Source: Rhizobium indicum (GTDB lineage Bacteria; Pseudomonadota; Alphaproteobacteria; Rhizobiales; Rhizobiaceae). From it: DNA of 64,000 bases. The stretch's first letter is position 1. Each line of letters begins with the position of its first letter. Both the position numbers and the translations under genes were made by a program. The stretch spans positions 2,932,501-2,996,500 of the forward strand of contig NZ_CP054021.1 in the NCBI RefSeq assembly GCF_005862305.2, read 5' to 3'. Below are positions 35,544 to 44,926 of this stretch, piece after piece. Under the pieces are notes generated by a model that was not told where the DNA came from, made no database searches, and saw only the letters and a list, made by a program, of their open reading frames with translations.

Positions 35544-37223
35544 ATGACGATCTACGACGAGCTTCGCAAAGCGCCGTTCAACCTCGACGACGCGGCGATA
35601 TCCTGGATCCGGGACGTCTATGCCTCGCTCGATCTCGATGACAAGATCGGCCAACTCTTCACCTTGATCATGATCGGGACGGATGAGGAGGATTTCAAAC
35701 GCATTGCTTCACTAAGGCCGGGCGGCGTAACGCGCTTCTTCACGGCTGACCTCGAGTTCGAGCGGCGGGTCATCTCTGACCTCGTGGCCAAGAGCAAAGT
35801 CCCGCCCATTATCAGCGCAGACCTCGAAGGCAGCCGTCATTCCTTCGCTTTCGGCACTCCGGTGCTGGGCCAACTCGGCCTTGCCGCCGTCGACGACGTT
35901 CAGGCGACCGAGAAAAGTTCGGAAATCTTGGCGCGCGAGGGCCGCGCGATGGGCGTGCGCTGGTCCTTCACGCCAGTCATCGACATAAATGCCGCGTTCC
36001 GATCGCCGATTGTCGGTACACGGTCATATGGCTCCGATGTCAACAAGATTGAGCGGCACGCGGTTGCCCATGTTCACGGTCTCCAACGAAATGGTGTTGC
36101 CGCCACCGCAAAGCACTGGCCGGGCGAGGGATACGACGACCGCGATCAGCACCTCGTTACGACGACCAATCCGCTTTCCATGGACGAGTGGAAGGAAACC
36201 TTCGGTCGGCTCTATGGAACGTTGATCACCGAAGGCGTGTTGGCAATAATGAGCGGGCACATTTCCCTTCCGGCCTACATTCGATCGAAGATGCCAGATG
36301 CCGGGCTTGAAGCTTTCCGACCGGCCTCGGTTTCCCGGTTGCTGAACATTGATCTTCTCCGAGACGAACTCGCCTTCAATGGCATCATCGTCTCTGACGC
36401 GACACCCATGGGAGGGCTGTCCGCCTGGGGCCACCACCTCGATACGCTGCCTGATATCATCGCGAATGGCTGCGACATGATCCTGTTCAGCGATGAACCT
36501 GAAGAGGATATGGCAGCGGTCAAGGCTGCCGTCGAAGATGGGAAAATTACTCCGGAACGACTTGAGGAAGCGGTTCTTCGCGTGCTGGCGCTCAAGGCGC
36601 ATCTCAAACTTTTTCAACCGTCAGATGTCCTCCCCGATGCGGCTGAAGCGCGCCATCTGCTTGCGCATCCAGACAATGTCGCTGCATCCAGGGAATACAT
36701 CGGCCGCTCGCCCACGCTTGTGAAGGACGTCAATGGTATCTTTCCGCTCGATCCGGCGAAGACAAAGCGTGTGCTGCTCGTCGACGGCGGCATCATTCAT
36801 CCGCTCATGCCGCAGCCACTGGAATTCTTGCTACCCGCGCTGTTGCGGAAGGAAGGTTTCGAAGTCACGATCGACCGACCGGACATCGTGCCGACCCCCG
36901 ACGACTTCGACCTCGTCCTCTACGCGCTAGGCGACGAGTCGCTGCTCGTGCGAGGTCGGATATTCGTCGACTGGCATAGGATGGGTGGTGGGGGCCTTTT
37001 CAAGGCCATGTACCGACCCTGGACGAATATTCCCTCAGTAATGATCTCCTTTGGGCACCCCTATCACCTTTACGATGCGCCGCGTGTACCGGCCTATATC
37101 AATGCGTACTCCACCATGGACAGCGTCCAGGAAGCCGTCGTTGATTGTATGCTCGGTCGCAAGCCCTTCCTCGGCACCAATCCGGTAGACCCTTTCTGTG
37201 GCCTTGAAGATGCGCGATATTGA
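35544..37223 (+). CDS. Glycoside hydrolase family 3 protein
   Basis: This 559-residue protein has a GH3 N-terminal TIM-barrel at about residues 10-345, with KHWPGEGYDDRDQH and the catalytic nucleophile Asp285 in IVSDATPMGG. A second alpha/beta sandwich follows to residue 540 (VLLVDGGIIHPLMPQ). It lacks a signal peptide, so it probably works on imported beta-glycosides or N-acetyl-glucosaminides in the cytoplasm; the substrate is not visible. GGGGGAA precedes the ATG. It is followed by a palindrome-rich spacer and no cotranscribed gene. Confidence 0.9.
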   Translation: MTIYDELRKAPFNLDDAAISWIRDVYASLDLDDKIGQLFTLIMIGTDEEDFKRIASLRPGGVTRFFTADLEFERRVISDLVAKSKVPPIISADLEGSRHSFAFGTPVLGQLGLAAVDDVQATEKSSEILAREGRAMGVRWSFTPVIDINAAFRSPIVGTRSYGSDVNKIERHAVAHVHGLQRNGVAATAKHWPGEGYDDRDQHLVTTTNPLSMDEWKETFGRLYGTLITEGVLAIMSGHISLPAYIRSKMPDAGLEAFRPASVSRLLNIDLLRDELAFNGIIVSDATPMGGLSAWGHHLDTLPDIIANGCDMILFSDEPEEDMAAVKAAVEDGKITPERLEEAVLRVLALKAHLKLFQPSDVLPDAAEARHLLAHPDNVAASREYIGRSPTLVKDVNGIFPLDPAKTKRVLLVDGGIIHPLMPQPLEFLLPALLRKEGFEVTIDRPDIVPTPDDFDLVLYALGDESLLVRGRIFVDWHRMGGGGLFKAMYRPWTNIPSVMISFGHPYHLYDAPRVPAYINAYSTMDSVQEAVVDCMLGRKPFLGTNPVDPFCGLEDARY

Positions 37224-37701
37224 AGTCGTTGGGAGCAGGCTGCCGGCCTATTGGAACGGGGCAACAGGCGCGTTCCAATGGACTATCCCGGCGACACAGT
37301 TCGTCAAGTGTCGCACGCACCGCATCCGTAGAAATGACGCCGCCTCGACGGGAATAGAACCGTCGGCATAGCACCGCCTTACCTGCTCGACAGGGCTATC
37401 ACAGCGTCATTGCGCATCACCACCTCTATATGTGCGCAGAATGCTGAGAGACGGACGAGGAGGAATTGGCGACGAAGCCATGAGCCTCTGTAGAAGAGAC
37501 ATCTTACGCGTTTTGGGCTGCTTCTGCGACGGAGGTAGTTCTTGCGCCGCTCTTTTCGCAAGTTCGAAGTCAAAATCAAAAGACATTTCGGGCCTCGTCC
37601 ACCATTTGGAAATCTCGAAGACTAGAATGCAGGAAACGTGCCAACCGCTGCGTTAGGCCTGGCACGCCGGCGTCAACCCTGTCGCCTCGCGCTATTGCGC
37701 C
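37224..37701. other. Gap after the GH3 gene without a credible gene
   Basis: Open frames here are short and lack family features. A perfect 9-bp inverted repeat, ATTGGAACG at 37250-37258 against CGTTCCAAT at 37271-37279 with a 12-base loop, lies about 30 bases after the GH3 stop. It may serve as a terminator or mRNA end. From 37702 the stretch continues into two palindromic repeats. Confidence 0.4.
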
Positions 37702-37753
37702 TAGAACAGGATGATTTTAGGCCGGGTCGGCCTAAAATCTGAATCCTGTTCTA
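37702..37753. repeat. Rhizobial palindromic repeat element 1
   Basis: The left arm TAGAACAGGATGATTTTAGG and the right arm CCTAAAATCTGAATCCTGTT plus CTA pair almost completely around GGCC-GGGTC-GGCC. It is a perfect-looking long hairpin of about 52 bp with a bulge of two or three bases. Confidence 0.85.
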
Positions 37754-37764
37754 AATTATATAGT

Positions 37765-37816
37765 TAGAGCATGATCTCAGCCGAAAACCGCCCACACTTT
37801 TCGGCATCATGCTCTA
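37765..37816. repeat. Rhizobial palindromic repeat element 2
   Basis: The arms TAGAGCATGAT...CCGAAAA and TTTTCGG...ATCATGCTCTA form a second hairpin of about 52 bp, 11 bp from the first. This consensus is scattered in intergenic regions of Rhizobium genomes; a half-copy also occurs at about 17802-17817. Its right end provides the TAG stop codon of the DUF3830 gene. Confidence 0.85.
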
Positions 37817-38227
37817 GGATACTGCCTCAAATCGAATGGATTGCGCGCCTTCCCACAGCGTGAGGCGCCCAATTTCGGCGAGTTGCTCGAGATTGGAGGT
37901 GATTGTGATGAAATGATTGCCAGCCAGTTGGCCCATTTTCGATGAAAAATCCACGCCTCCGTAGGCAAGCAGGATTTCCGTTTCGCTAATGCCTCCCGGG
38001 TAAAGGATGATATGACCGGGGGCAGGATGGCTCGTATGGTTCTCATAACCGACGCCGAAATCATGGTCGCCAAGCGGGATCCAAACGCCCTCGCCAGACC
38101 AGCGAACGTGCACAATTTTACCGTCGAACGGCATCTGCTTGATGAATGCTTCACAGGTTTTGGGCGCTCTGGCAGTTTCCAGGACAGCGTCGAAGATGAA
38201 TGGCCCTGCTGTAATTTTCAGTTTCAT
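37814..38227 (-). CDS. DUF3830 family protein
   Basis: This 137-residue protein belongs to DUF3830, a small cyclophilin-like beta-barrel family often found next to hydantoinase or amino-acid transport genes. Visible blocks are ETARAPKTCEAF and HPAPGHIILYPGGISETEILLAYG. The function is unknown. Its ATG overlaps the stop of the hydantoinase remnant (ATGA), so it was coupled to it. The final codons and the TAG stop lie in the end of the palindromic repeat at 37765-37816. Confidence 0.85.
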   Translation of the reverse strand: MKLKITAGPFIFDAVLETARAPKTCEAFIKQMPFDGKIVHVRWSGEGVWIPLGDHDFGVGYENHTSHPAPGHIILYPGGISETEILLAYGGVDFSSKMGQLAGNHFITITSNLEQLAEIGRLTLWEGAQSIRFEAVS

Positions 38228-38620
38228 GATGTCGCTCTTGTTAGATTTGACTGCTTGTTGATTTGTCTCGCCGCGGCTTTCCGATATTGCCCGTGGCCCT
38301 TGGTACCCACCTGGACGCCGTTTTCGACGACAGGCTTTCCGGCGACAATTGTCGTTATCGGCCAGCCGGTGATCTCGATCCCCTCGTAGAGCGAATAGTC
38401 TGCGCCATCATGCAGTTCCGCATGACGGATGGTCCGTTCGATGGCTGGATCCCAGATCGCGATGTCCGGATCCGCCCGAGGCGTCGATCGGGCGCGCAGC
38501 ACCCGACAGGCTCTGCCCGATCTGGACAATCTTGCCGTCTTTAATGCCGATATCCGCCTGGAAAACTTCCGCGGCAGTCGCAACCGTGCCGTTCCGGATG
38601 ATGAGATCGTAGTTGCTCAC
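38224..38620 (-). pseudogene. Dihydropyrimidinase/hydantoinase remnant with a large internal deletion
   Basis: The N-terminal 43 codons from a GTG at 38620 (with AGG upstream) encode the start of a hydantoinase-family amidohydrolase (YDLIIRNGTVATAAEV, ending at ARPIDASGG). After about 38472 the C-terminal end of the same family continues in another frame (ADPDIAIWDP, then ITGWPITTIVAGKPVVENG) to 38224. The 300 or so residues between, which contain all metal ligands and the catalytic core, are missing. The junction falls in TCGGGCGGATCCGGA and shifts the frame, so the product cannot be active. Confidence 0.85.
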
Positions 38621-38631
38621 AAGCCTGACCT

Positions 38632-39360
38632 TCAGTGTTGCAGGATTTTGCCAAGGAAAGCTTCGGTCCGCGGATTGTGTTTTCCCGCGAAAAACTCCTC
38701 GCTCGGACGATCCTCGACGATCTCGCCCTGATCGATGAAAATCACGCGTGTCGCCACCCGGCGGGCAAATCCCATCTCATGGGTGACGACCATCATCGTC
38801 ATGCCGTCCTTTGCCAGTCCGCTCATGACTTCGAGCACTTCGGAAATCATCTCTGGATCAAGCGCGGAGGTCGGCTCGTCGAAGAGCATGGCGAGCGGAT
38901 CCATCGCGAGCGCGCGAGCGATCGCCACGCGCTGCTGCTGCCCGCCGGAGAGTTGGCTTGGATATTTTTTCGCGTGGTCCGTCAGCCCGACGCGATCAAG
39001 AAGCGCCATGGCCTTGGCGTGGGCGGCAGTTTCGCTGCGGCCAATGACAATCTTCTGCGCCAGCATGATATTGTCGATGATCGTCAGATGCGGAAACAAT
39101 TCGAAGTTCTGGAAGACCATGCCTACCCGTGTGCGAAGATTCGGCAGATCGGTCTTCGGGTCGCCGACCTCGATACCATGCACCCGGATCGAACCTTCCT
39201 GAAACTGCTCGAGCCCGTTGACGCATTTGATCAATGTCGATTTGCCCGACCCCGAGGGACCGCAGACAACCACGACCTCACCGCGCTCAACGTTCACCGA
39301 GCAGTTCTTAAGGACAGCGAACTGACCGTAATATTTGGTAACGCCAGTGATCTCAATCAT
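38632..39360 (-). CDS. Polar amino-acid ABC transporter ATP-binding protein
   Basis: This 242-residue ATPase is of the GlnQ/HisP type. It has Walker [10 protein letters not shown], the Q-loop [10 protein letters not shown], the signature [15 protein letters not shown], Walker [13 protein letters not shown] and the switch histidine VTHEMGFA. It energises the permease and binding protein encoded upstream in the same operon (43206 and 43975). Its ATG overlaps the stop of the fused oxidoreductase gene by four bases. Confidence 0.95.
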   Translation of the reverse strand: MIEITGVTKYYGQFAVLKNCSVNVERGEVVVVCGPSGSGKSTLIKCVNGLEQFQEGSIRVHGIEVGDPKTDLPNLRTRVGMVFQNFELFPHLTIIDNIMLAQKIVIGRSETAAHAKAMALLDRVGLTDHAKKYPSQLSGGQQQRVAIARALAMDPLAMLFDEPTSALDPEMISEVLEVMSGLAKDGMTMMVVTHEMGFARRVATRVIFIDQGEIVEDRPSEEFFAGKHNPRTEAFLGKILQH

Positions 39361-42291
39361 GCCCGGCCTTTCTGGAAACGCGCGATGGAAAAGGGTTGCA
39401 AGGCTCGATCGGTCTCGCGACCGAGAACGAGCCGGGATGTTAACTGGCCGACGATCGGGCCGAGCGTATAGCCGTTTGAAGTGACGGCGTTGAAGAACCC
39501 GGGCATTGACGGATGTTCACCGAGGATCGGCGCACCGTCGATGTTGATGTTCATCGCCGCCCAGCTTCGGATGACGTGAAGTTTGCGCAGAGCGGGAACG
39601 ACGTGCTGGGCAACCCAAAGGTTCCCCTCAAGGCTCGACAGTAGCGGGCGTGGATGTTGGTGGACGGGATCGAGGCCTGCGGTCCAGCCGCCGCCGATAA
39701 TGAAGTTCCCGTTTGCCGCCTGCTTGAGTGTCAAATGGCGGTCGGCATGGGCGACGAGACACGAGATCAAAGGTGCTGCGGCCTCGGTAACCACCATCTG
39801 CAGCGGAGCACCGAATACCGGCACGTCGACACCGAGCATCGCGCCGATCCTTGAAGCGAAGGCTCCGGCTGCATTGACGATCCGTTTTGCCCGCACTATG
39901 CCCCTTGATGTCTTGACCTCGAACCCGTCGTCCGAGGTCCTTATCCCGGTGACCTCGCAATTTTCGAAGAGTTGAGCGCCGTCTCGCCGTGCCGCCTCCA
40001 ATATATATTGCGTCGCAACGAGAGGATTGATCTTGCCCTCCTGGGAGCAGTAGGCAGCGCCGACGAAGTGAGAAGACAGAGCAGGCTCCAGGGAGCGCAG
40101 TTCCTCTTGCCCGATCAAGCGGCAATCGATCCCGGCCGCGCACTCCACCCCGACCTTTTCCGCCAGAAAACGCATGTGGTCATCGGTTTCGGCCACCATG
40201 AGGCCGCCTGTGACCTTCATCTCGAAATCCTGTCCGAGCTCGCTTTGCAGCGCGGCCCAAAGAGCGATTGAATCCCGCTGGAGGGGAAGTGTTTGAGCGG
40301 CCGCTCCGCCGCCACCTTCGGCACGGGCACCGTGGTCGAAGGAAAGCAACTGGGCATGAAGGCTCCCTGCATTCCCTCCAGACGCCAGCGAGTTCGCAAA
40401 AGCGCGCTCCACCACCACAACGTCCTCGCCTTCCCGGGCAAGGAAAAGCGCCGTCGAAAGGCCTGCAATGCCGGCGCCGATTATCAGCGTGGACGTTTCT
40501 GCCACCGGCAAAGGTTGAGGATTCGCCGATGGGGGCTTTTCCGGCAAAAGTGCGCGCTTGTGGCCGCCCCATTCCGGCTTTTCGACTGCAAGCGCCGCCA
40601 GCGGAATAGGGCGAAGTGGCATTTGCGGAGCCAGAAAACCGCTTGTTTCGCCCGTGAGGTGCCGCTCTTTCGCGACGTCGGCGATCGCTTTGCCGCAGTA
40701 GCGGCTCTGACACCGCCCCATGCCTGCACGCGACAGGCGCTTTAATGTCGAGACGTCCTGCGCACTATTTGCGCTGAGCGTCCTCAAGACACCGTAAGTC
40801 ACCCCTTCGCAACGGCAGATCAATGCATCATCTGGCGGAATTGCAGCCTTTGTCTTTGCGTCGTCCTTCGGCGCAAAGACCTGCCAAAGCGCCCGCTGAA
40901 ACCGTCTGTGTCGGGCGAGCCTTTTCACTGCGCTTTCGTCGGCTTGGACAAGGAAGCTCAGTTTTCGCGCAATCGCGGGCGGCGATCTGCCCTTCTGCCA
41001 TCGCAACATGCGCACCGCCGAAACGCGCCGCTTCACCGACAATATGCACGTTTGCAAGCGTTGTCTGACCGTCGAGATCTCGCATTGCCCGCAGATCGCC
41101 GTCGGTGACCTCATGGCCGCATCCGAGTAGCCGGGACAGCTCATTGGAGGATGTGAAATTGCCGCCGATAAGGACCGTGTCAGCATCGAGATTGGTCTCG
41201 CCGTCTGGTCCGGCGAACGTGACGCTCTCGACACGTTGCGAACCGTTGATCGAGGTGAGCACGCTATTCCAGTCTATCTTGACGCCCATGGACCTCAGCG
41301 TCGATATCTGGCGCAATCCGTGACGGGCGAGCGCGGGATCCGTTGTCAGGAGGCCGAGGGCTGCCAGCGGCCGAGACCAGGGTGGCGGTGCTGCTTCCAG
41401 CAAGGCGACTATGGAGGCTCCTGCCTTTCGAAGTTCGTTTGCGACCTGCATATTCAAAGGACCGTTTCCGGCGACAATGATCCTTCGGCCGGGCACGGTT
41501 CCGTAGCTCCTCAGCAACGTCTGGGCGGCCCCTGTTGTCATCGCACCAGGAAGTGTCCAACCCCGCACCGGTGTAGGGCGTTCGTAGGCCCCCGTCGCGA
41601 TGATCAGTATTTTCGGCTTGCAGTAGAACGCCTGGCCGGATCCATAGCAGGCAATAATAAGCGAACCGTCGTCGTCACGTGCGGCACCCCACACCACTGT
41701 AGCGGTTAGAAATGTCACGCCGTGATCGCGCACTTGCCCTATGAGCGCTGCGCCGGACAAAGCCTGCTCGTCGCCACTCAAATGCTCGGCGGCGCTCCGT
41801 GTCGAGGGCTGTTTGAAATACTGCCCGCCGGCAGACGGCCGTTCATCAATAACAGTCACCTTGGCGCCGGCCGCAGCAAGGACCTCCGCTGCGGCAAGCC
41901 CTGCAGGCCCCGCTCCGACGATGAGAACGTCCATCGTCCTTGTCGTCAAGGACTGCGGCACACCGCAGAGATCGGCAATCTGACCAGTGGCAAGATCTGG
42001 CCGCGCAGCAGGGCGCAGGACCTGCATGTCATCGTCGACAGTGGTCATGCAGGCCCGGTGGCTGACTTTTCCGTCGATCGTCACGAGACAGTCGTGACAG
42101 ACACCCATTCCGCAGAAGAGGCCACGGCCGTCACCTTTGATGCCTCGGGAAAATTCATGCTGCCCCGTCGCCTCGATGGCGGCGGCAACAGACATGCCCT
42201 TTTCGGCAAATATCTGCAGACCGTCGACCGAGAGCCTGACCCGCGCATCGTCGGGCCTCAAACTCTGGTTTATGGAAGCGACGGGCATCAT
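39357..42291 (-). pseudogene. Fused [2Fe-2S]/FAD/BFD/DAO amino-acid dehydrogenase, split by one frameshift
   Basis: The first frame (42291 to about 40966) encodes a [2Fe-2S] ferredoxin domain with Cys60, Cys65, Cys68 and Cys81. A pyridine-nucleotide-disulfide FAD domain follows (GAGPAG at 127-132, second block GNGPLNMQVANELRK). The second frame (about 40961 to 39357) continues with a BFD-like [2Fe-2S] domain (CRCEGVT and GMGRCQSRYCG) and a D-amino-acid-oxidase domain (LIIGAGIAGLSTALFLARE). Removing one A from a run of four (40962-40965) restores a 977-residue protein. The domains equal the separate subunits of hydrogen-cyanide synthase (HcnABC), opine oxidase and D-hydroxyproline dehydrogenase. 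It is either a recent pseudogene, a sequencing error or a recoded gene. GAGGAA precedes the ATG. Confidence 0.8.
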
Positions 42292-42299
42292 GGAATTCC

Positions 42300-43190
42300 T
42301 CAGACGCTGAACGTCAGACCGAAATCGGCCACCAGCCTCTTCATGGCGGCGTCCTGCTCGGGTGGCAACGGCAGGCGCGGCGGACGCGGCAGGCCTGCGC
42401 CAAATCCCATGTGGGTCAGCAGTGACTTCGTTCCTGCGACATAGGCCTGGCCCCCGACCGCCTGAATGACAGGCAGCCATTTGAGGTAAAGCTCTCTTGC
42501 CTCATCGAACTTTTTCTCATTTGCGACAAGTTCGAAGATCCGCGCCATCGGTCCTGGCGCAACATTTGAAGCCACGGCCACCCAGCCCTGCGCACCCATA
42601 ACGAAAGACTCGAACCCGAGAATACCCCCGAACACAGTCATATCGTCGCCGGCCAGCCGGATGATATCGCGCACGCGCGTCACTTCGAGAGTGGACTCCT
42701 TGATATAATCGCAGCCGTCGATTTCGGCGATGCGCTTGACCAACTCCGGCGTCAGATCGACGTTTGCGGTCGCGGGATTGTTGTAGACCATAATCGGGAT
42801 AGCCACGGCAGACGCAATGCTCTTGTAGTGATGAACGAGTTCGTCATCCGTTGGGGTGGAATAGAACGGCGGAATAATCATGACACCGTCAGCTCCCATT
42901 GCCTCGGCCTTGACGCTAAGGCGAATGGACTCCCGCGTATCTTCCGCTCCTGTGCCGATCAGAACAGGCACCCGTCCCGCGACAGTTTCGATGACGGTCC
43001 TCGCCACACTATCGCGCTCTTCCTCGCTGAGCGACAGAAACTCACCCGTCGATCCAAGAGGGATCAGGCCATGGATACCTTCCTTGACCTGCCAGTCGGT
43101 AAAGGCAGCCAGCCCCTTCAGATCGACCGCGCCACTGGGATCCAAGGGAGTAATCATCACGGTGTAGACACCGCGGAACATCTTCTGCAT
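42300..43190 (-). CDS. DapA-family lyase
   Basis: This 296-residue class I aldolase belongs to the dihydrodipicolinate synthase/N-acetylneuraminate lyase family. The Schiff-base lysine is Lys164 (DYIKEST), Tyr136 lies in MVYNNPA, and GSTGEFLSLS is the substrate-carboxylate loop. Since a lysine-pathway DapA would not sit with a dehydrogenase and an amino-acid importer, a catabolic role is more likely, such as 1-pyrroline-4-hydroxy-2-carboxylate deamination. That is an inference. It is nine bases upstream of the fused dehydrogenase gene. Confidence 0.88.
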   Translation of the reverse strand: MQKMFRGVYTVMITPLDPSGAVDLKGLAAFTDWQVKEGIHGLIPLGSTGEFLSLSEEERDSVARTVIETVAGRVPVLIGTGAEDTRESIRLSVKAEAMGADGVMIIPPFYSTPTDDELVHHYKSIASAVAIPIMVYNNPATANVDLTPELVKRIAEIDGCDYIKESTLEVTRVRDIIRLAGDDMTVFGGILGFESFVMGAQGWVAVASNVAPGPMARIFELVANEKKFDEARELYLKWLPVIQAVGGQAYVAGTKSLLTHMGFGAGLPRPPRLPLPPEQDAAMKRLVADFGLTFSV

Positions 43191-43205
43191 TTGAGAATCC
43201 TGGTT

Positions 43206-43898
43206 CTAGCGCTTCTCGTTAATGGAAAGCCGAGATCCGGCTTGACCGAGACGCTTTTCGATATGGCTCTGGAAGAAGTCCCAGAGTGTTGTGAGGAGGA
43301 GGTAATAAATCGCCGCGACCGCAAACAGTTCGAGCACCATGAACCGCTCCTGGATGAGAACCTGGGTCCGGCGAAGGAGTTCTTCGACCGAGATGACGGA
43401 GGTGACAGAGGTCGTTTTCAAGAGACCGTTCACCGAATTGCCGAGAGGCGGAACGATAACTTTAAAGGCTTGCGGCATGACGATGTAGCGCATGATCTGA
43501 CGCTCCGTCATGCCGAGCGCGCGCGCTGCCCTGGTCTGGCCTTCCGGCACGGCTTCGATGCCGGCGCGAATGATCTCCGCGAGATAAGCCGCCTCGTTGA
43601 GAGCCAATCCGAGCAACGCCGCCTCTATGACGGTGAACTTGATGCCGAACAGCGGAAGCGCCGTGTAGATCGCAATCAACTGTACAAGAAGCGGCGTGCC
43701 GCGAAAAAGCCAGATATACGCCTTGGCAAGGTAGTATGGCACCCGCCGCGACGATCGCCGCATCAATGCAAGAGCAAAGCCCAGAATAAGCCCCGCAATC
43801 AACGAGACGACGGTGAGCCAAACGGTCGTGAACACCCCGCCAAGTATAAAGGGGTTGAACAGATAACCGAAGAAGCCAGACCAGTTCCAAAGCGACAT
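43206..43898 (-). CDS. Polar amino-acid ABC transporter permease
   Basis: This 230-residue inner-membrane protein has five or so helices and the HisM/GlnP family core: FRGTPLLVQL, EIIRAGIEAVPEGQTRAARAL and LGNSVNGLLKTTS. The single permease gene suggests a homodimer. The ATG at 43898 fits the family N-terminus; a TTG 18 bases earlier is an alternative. It lies between the binding-protein gene and the DapA-like gene. Confidence 0.92.
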   Translation of the reverse strand: MSLWNWSGFFGYLFNPFILGGVFTTVWLTVVSLIAGLILGFALALMRRSSRRVPYYLAKAYIWLFRGTPLLVQLIAIYTALPLFGIKFTVIEAALLGLALNEAAYLAEIIRAGIEAVPEGQTRAARALGMTERQIMRYIVMPQAFKVIVPPLGNSVNGLLKTTSVTSVISVEELLRRTQVLIQERFMVLELFAVAAIYYLLLTTLWDFFQSHIEKRLGQAGSRLSINEKR

Positions 43899-43974
43899 GA
43901 AGACGACTTTCTGCAAGAGGTTTGGCGCGACGTGGTCGCGCCCGCCTCATCTCTAAACGATCTTTGAAATCAGT

Positions 43975-44811
43975 TCAGCGGCCGGGGCCTTTGACCGAAT
44001 AGTCACCCGCGACCATCGGCAGACCGTATTTGTCAAAGAGCGCCTTCAGAGATCCATCCGCCTTCATGTCTTTCAACGTCGCAGACACGGCATCAGCCAA
44101 AGCCGGGCTTTTGAATGCGACAGAAACCGGAGCGGGGTAGAGGCCGCTGATTGCCCGTTTGAAGTCCCCGCGAGAATCGTACTCCTTGGCAACCGCGTCG
44201 ATCGACACGACACCCTGGACCTGGCTTGCCCGCAGAGCCTGGAAGGCCAGGGCGAAATTATCGAACGTCTGGATGGTCAAGCCTTCTTTGCCCGCGTCAC
44301 GCAGTTCCTTGTCGAGAAGGCGTGTCTTTGTTTCCTCGAAACCACCAATTTCGACACCGATCGTCATGCCGGCTAGATCATCTTTTGCGGCGACGCTTTT
44401 CTTCGAATCCGGCGCCACGGAGATGCTGATGGCCTGATCTTCATAGGGGATCATCTGCATGATCTTGGCGCGTTCCTCGGTGAAGAAAATGCCCGTATTG
44501 ATCATGTCCCAGCGGCCAGCCTGCAGACCCGGAACCATCGCGGAGAATTCGATCCGGACATATTCGGGTTCAAGGCAAAGGCGCTTGGCGATCTCTTTGC
44601 CGAGGTCGATGCGCATGCCCTTCAGATCACCCGTGGAGTCGATGAACTGGAGCGGAGGAAGCGTTGGATTGGTCGACATGACGAGCGTGCCGGGCTTGAT
44701 CAACTCGCCTGCCGCCACTTTGGGTTCGCAGGATTGAGCGAAGGCAAAAGACGCTGTGATCGACAGGAAGGACGCGGCAAGAACGCTGCGAGAGAAGTGT
44801 GAACGGAGCAT
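43975..44811 (-). CDS. Amino-acid ABC transporter substrate-binding protein
   Basis: This 278-residue periplasmic protein of SBP family 3 has a signal peptide with cleavage near FAFAQ-SC at residues 22-26. LPPLQFIDSTGDLKGMRIDLGKEIAKRL is the family's ligand-binding start and TIGVEIGGFEET the second lobe. The ligand is a polar amino acid or an opine-like derivative, not defined. AGAGG precedes the ATG. It is first in the minus-strand operon 44811-37814 and lies next to candidate GntR sites. Confidence 0.92.
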   Translation of the reverse strand: MLRSHFSRSVLAASFLSITASFAFAQSCEPKVAAGELIKPGTLVMSTNPTLPPLQFIDSTGDLKGMRIDLGKEIAKRLCLEPEYVRIEFSAMVPGLQAGRWDMINTGIFFTEERAKIMQMIPYEDQAISISVAPDSKKSVAAKDDLAGMTIGVEIGGFEETKTRLLDKELRDAGKEGLTIQTFDNFALAFQALRASQVQGVVSIDAVAKEYDSRGDFKRAISGLYPAPVSVAFKSPALADAVSATLKDMKADGSLKALFDKYGLPMVAGDYSVKGPGR

Positions 44812-44841
44812 GGAGAGCCTCTGGAGTTCGGTTCTTTATCG

Positions 44842-44875
44842 TTGGATCCCGACCGTGCATTCAAATGGGATCCCA
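44842..44875. promoter_or_regulatory. Candidate GntR operator pair upstream of the ABC operon
   Basis: Two related boxes, TTGGATCCCG at 44842-44851 and the perfect palindrome TGGGATCCCA at 44866-44875, are 24 bp apart. They lie between the gntR gene and the first gene of the ABC operon, in the position of a promoter or leader. Their pairing with a GntR factor is inferred from context. Confidence 0.45.
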
Positions 44876-44926
44876 CTTTTATACAAAAGTTCGCCGTAGA
44901 TGCAAGTGCATTCTCAGCTCGTCGAT

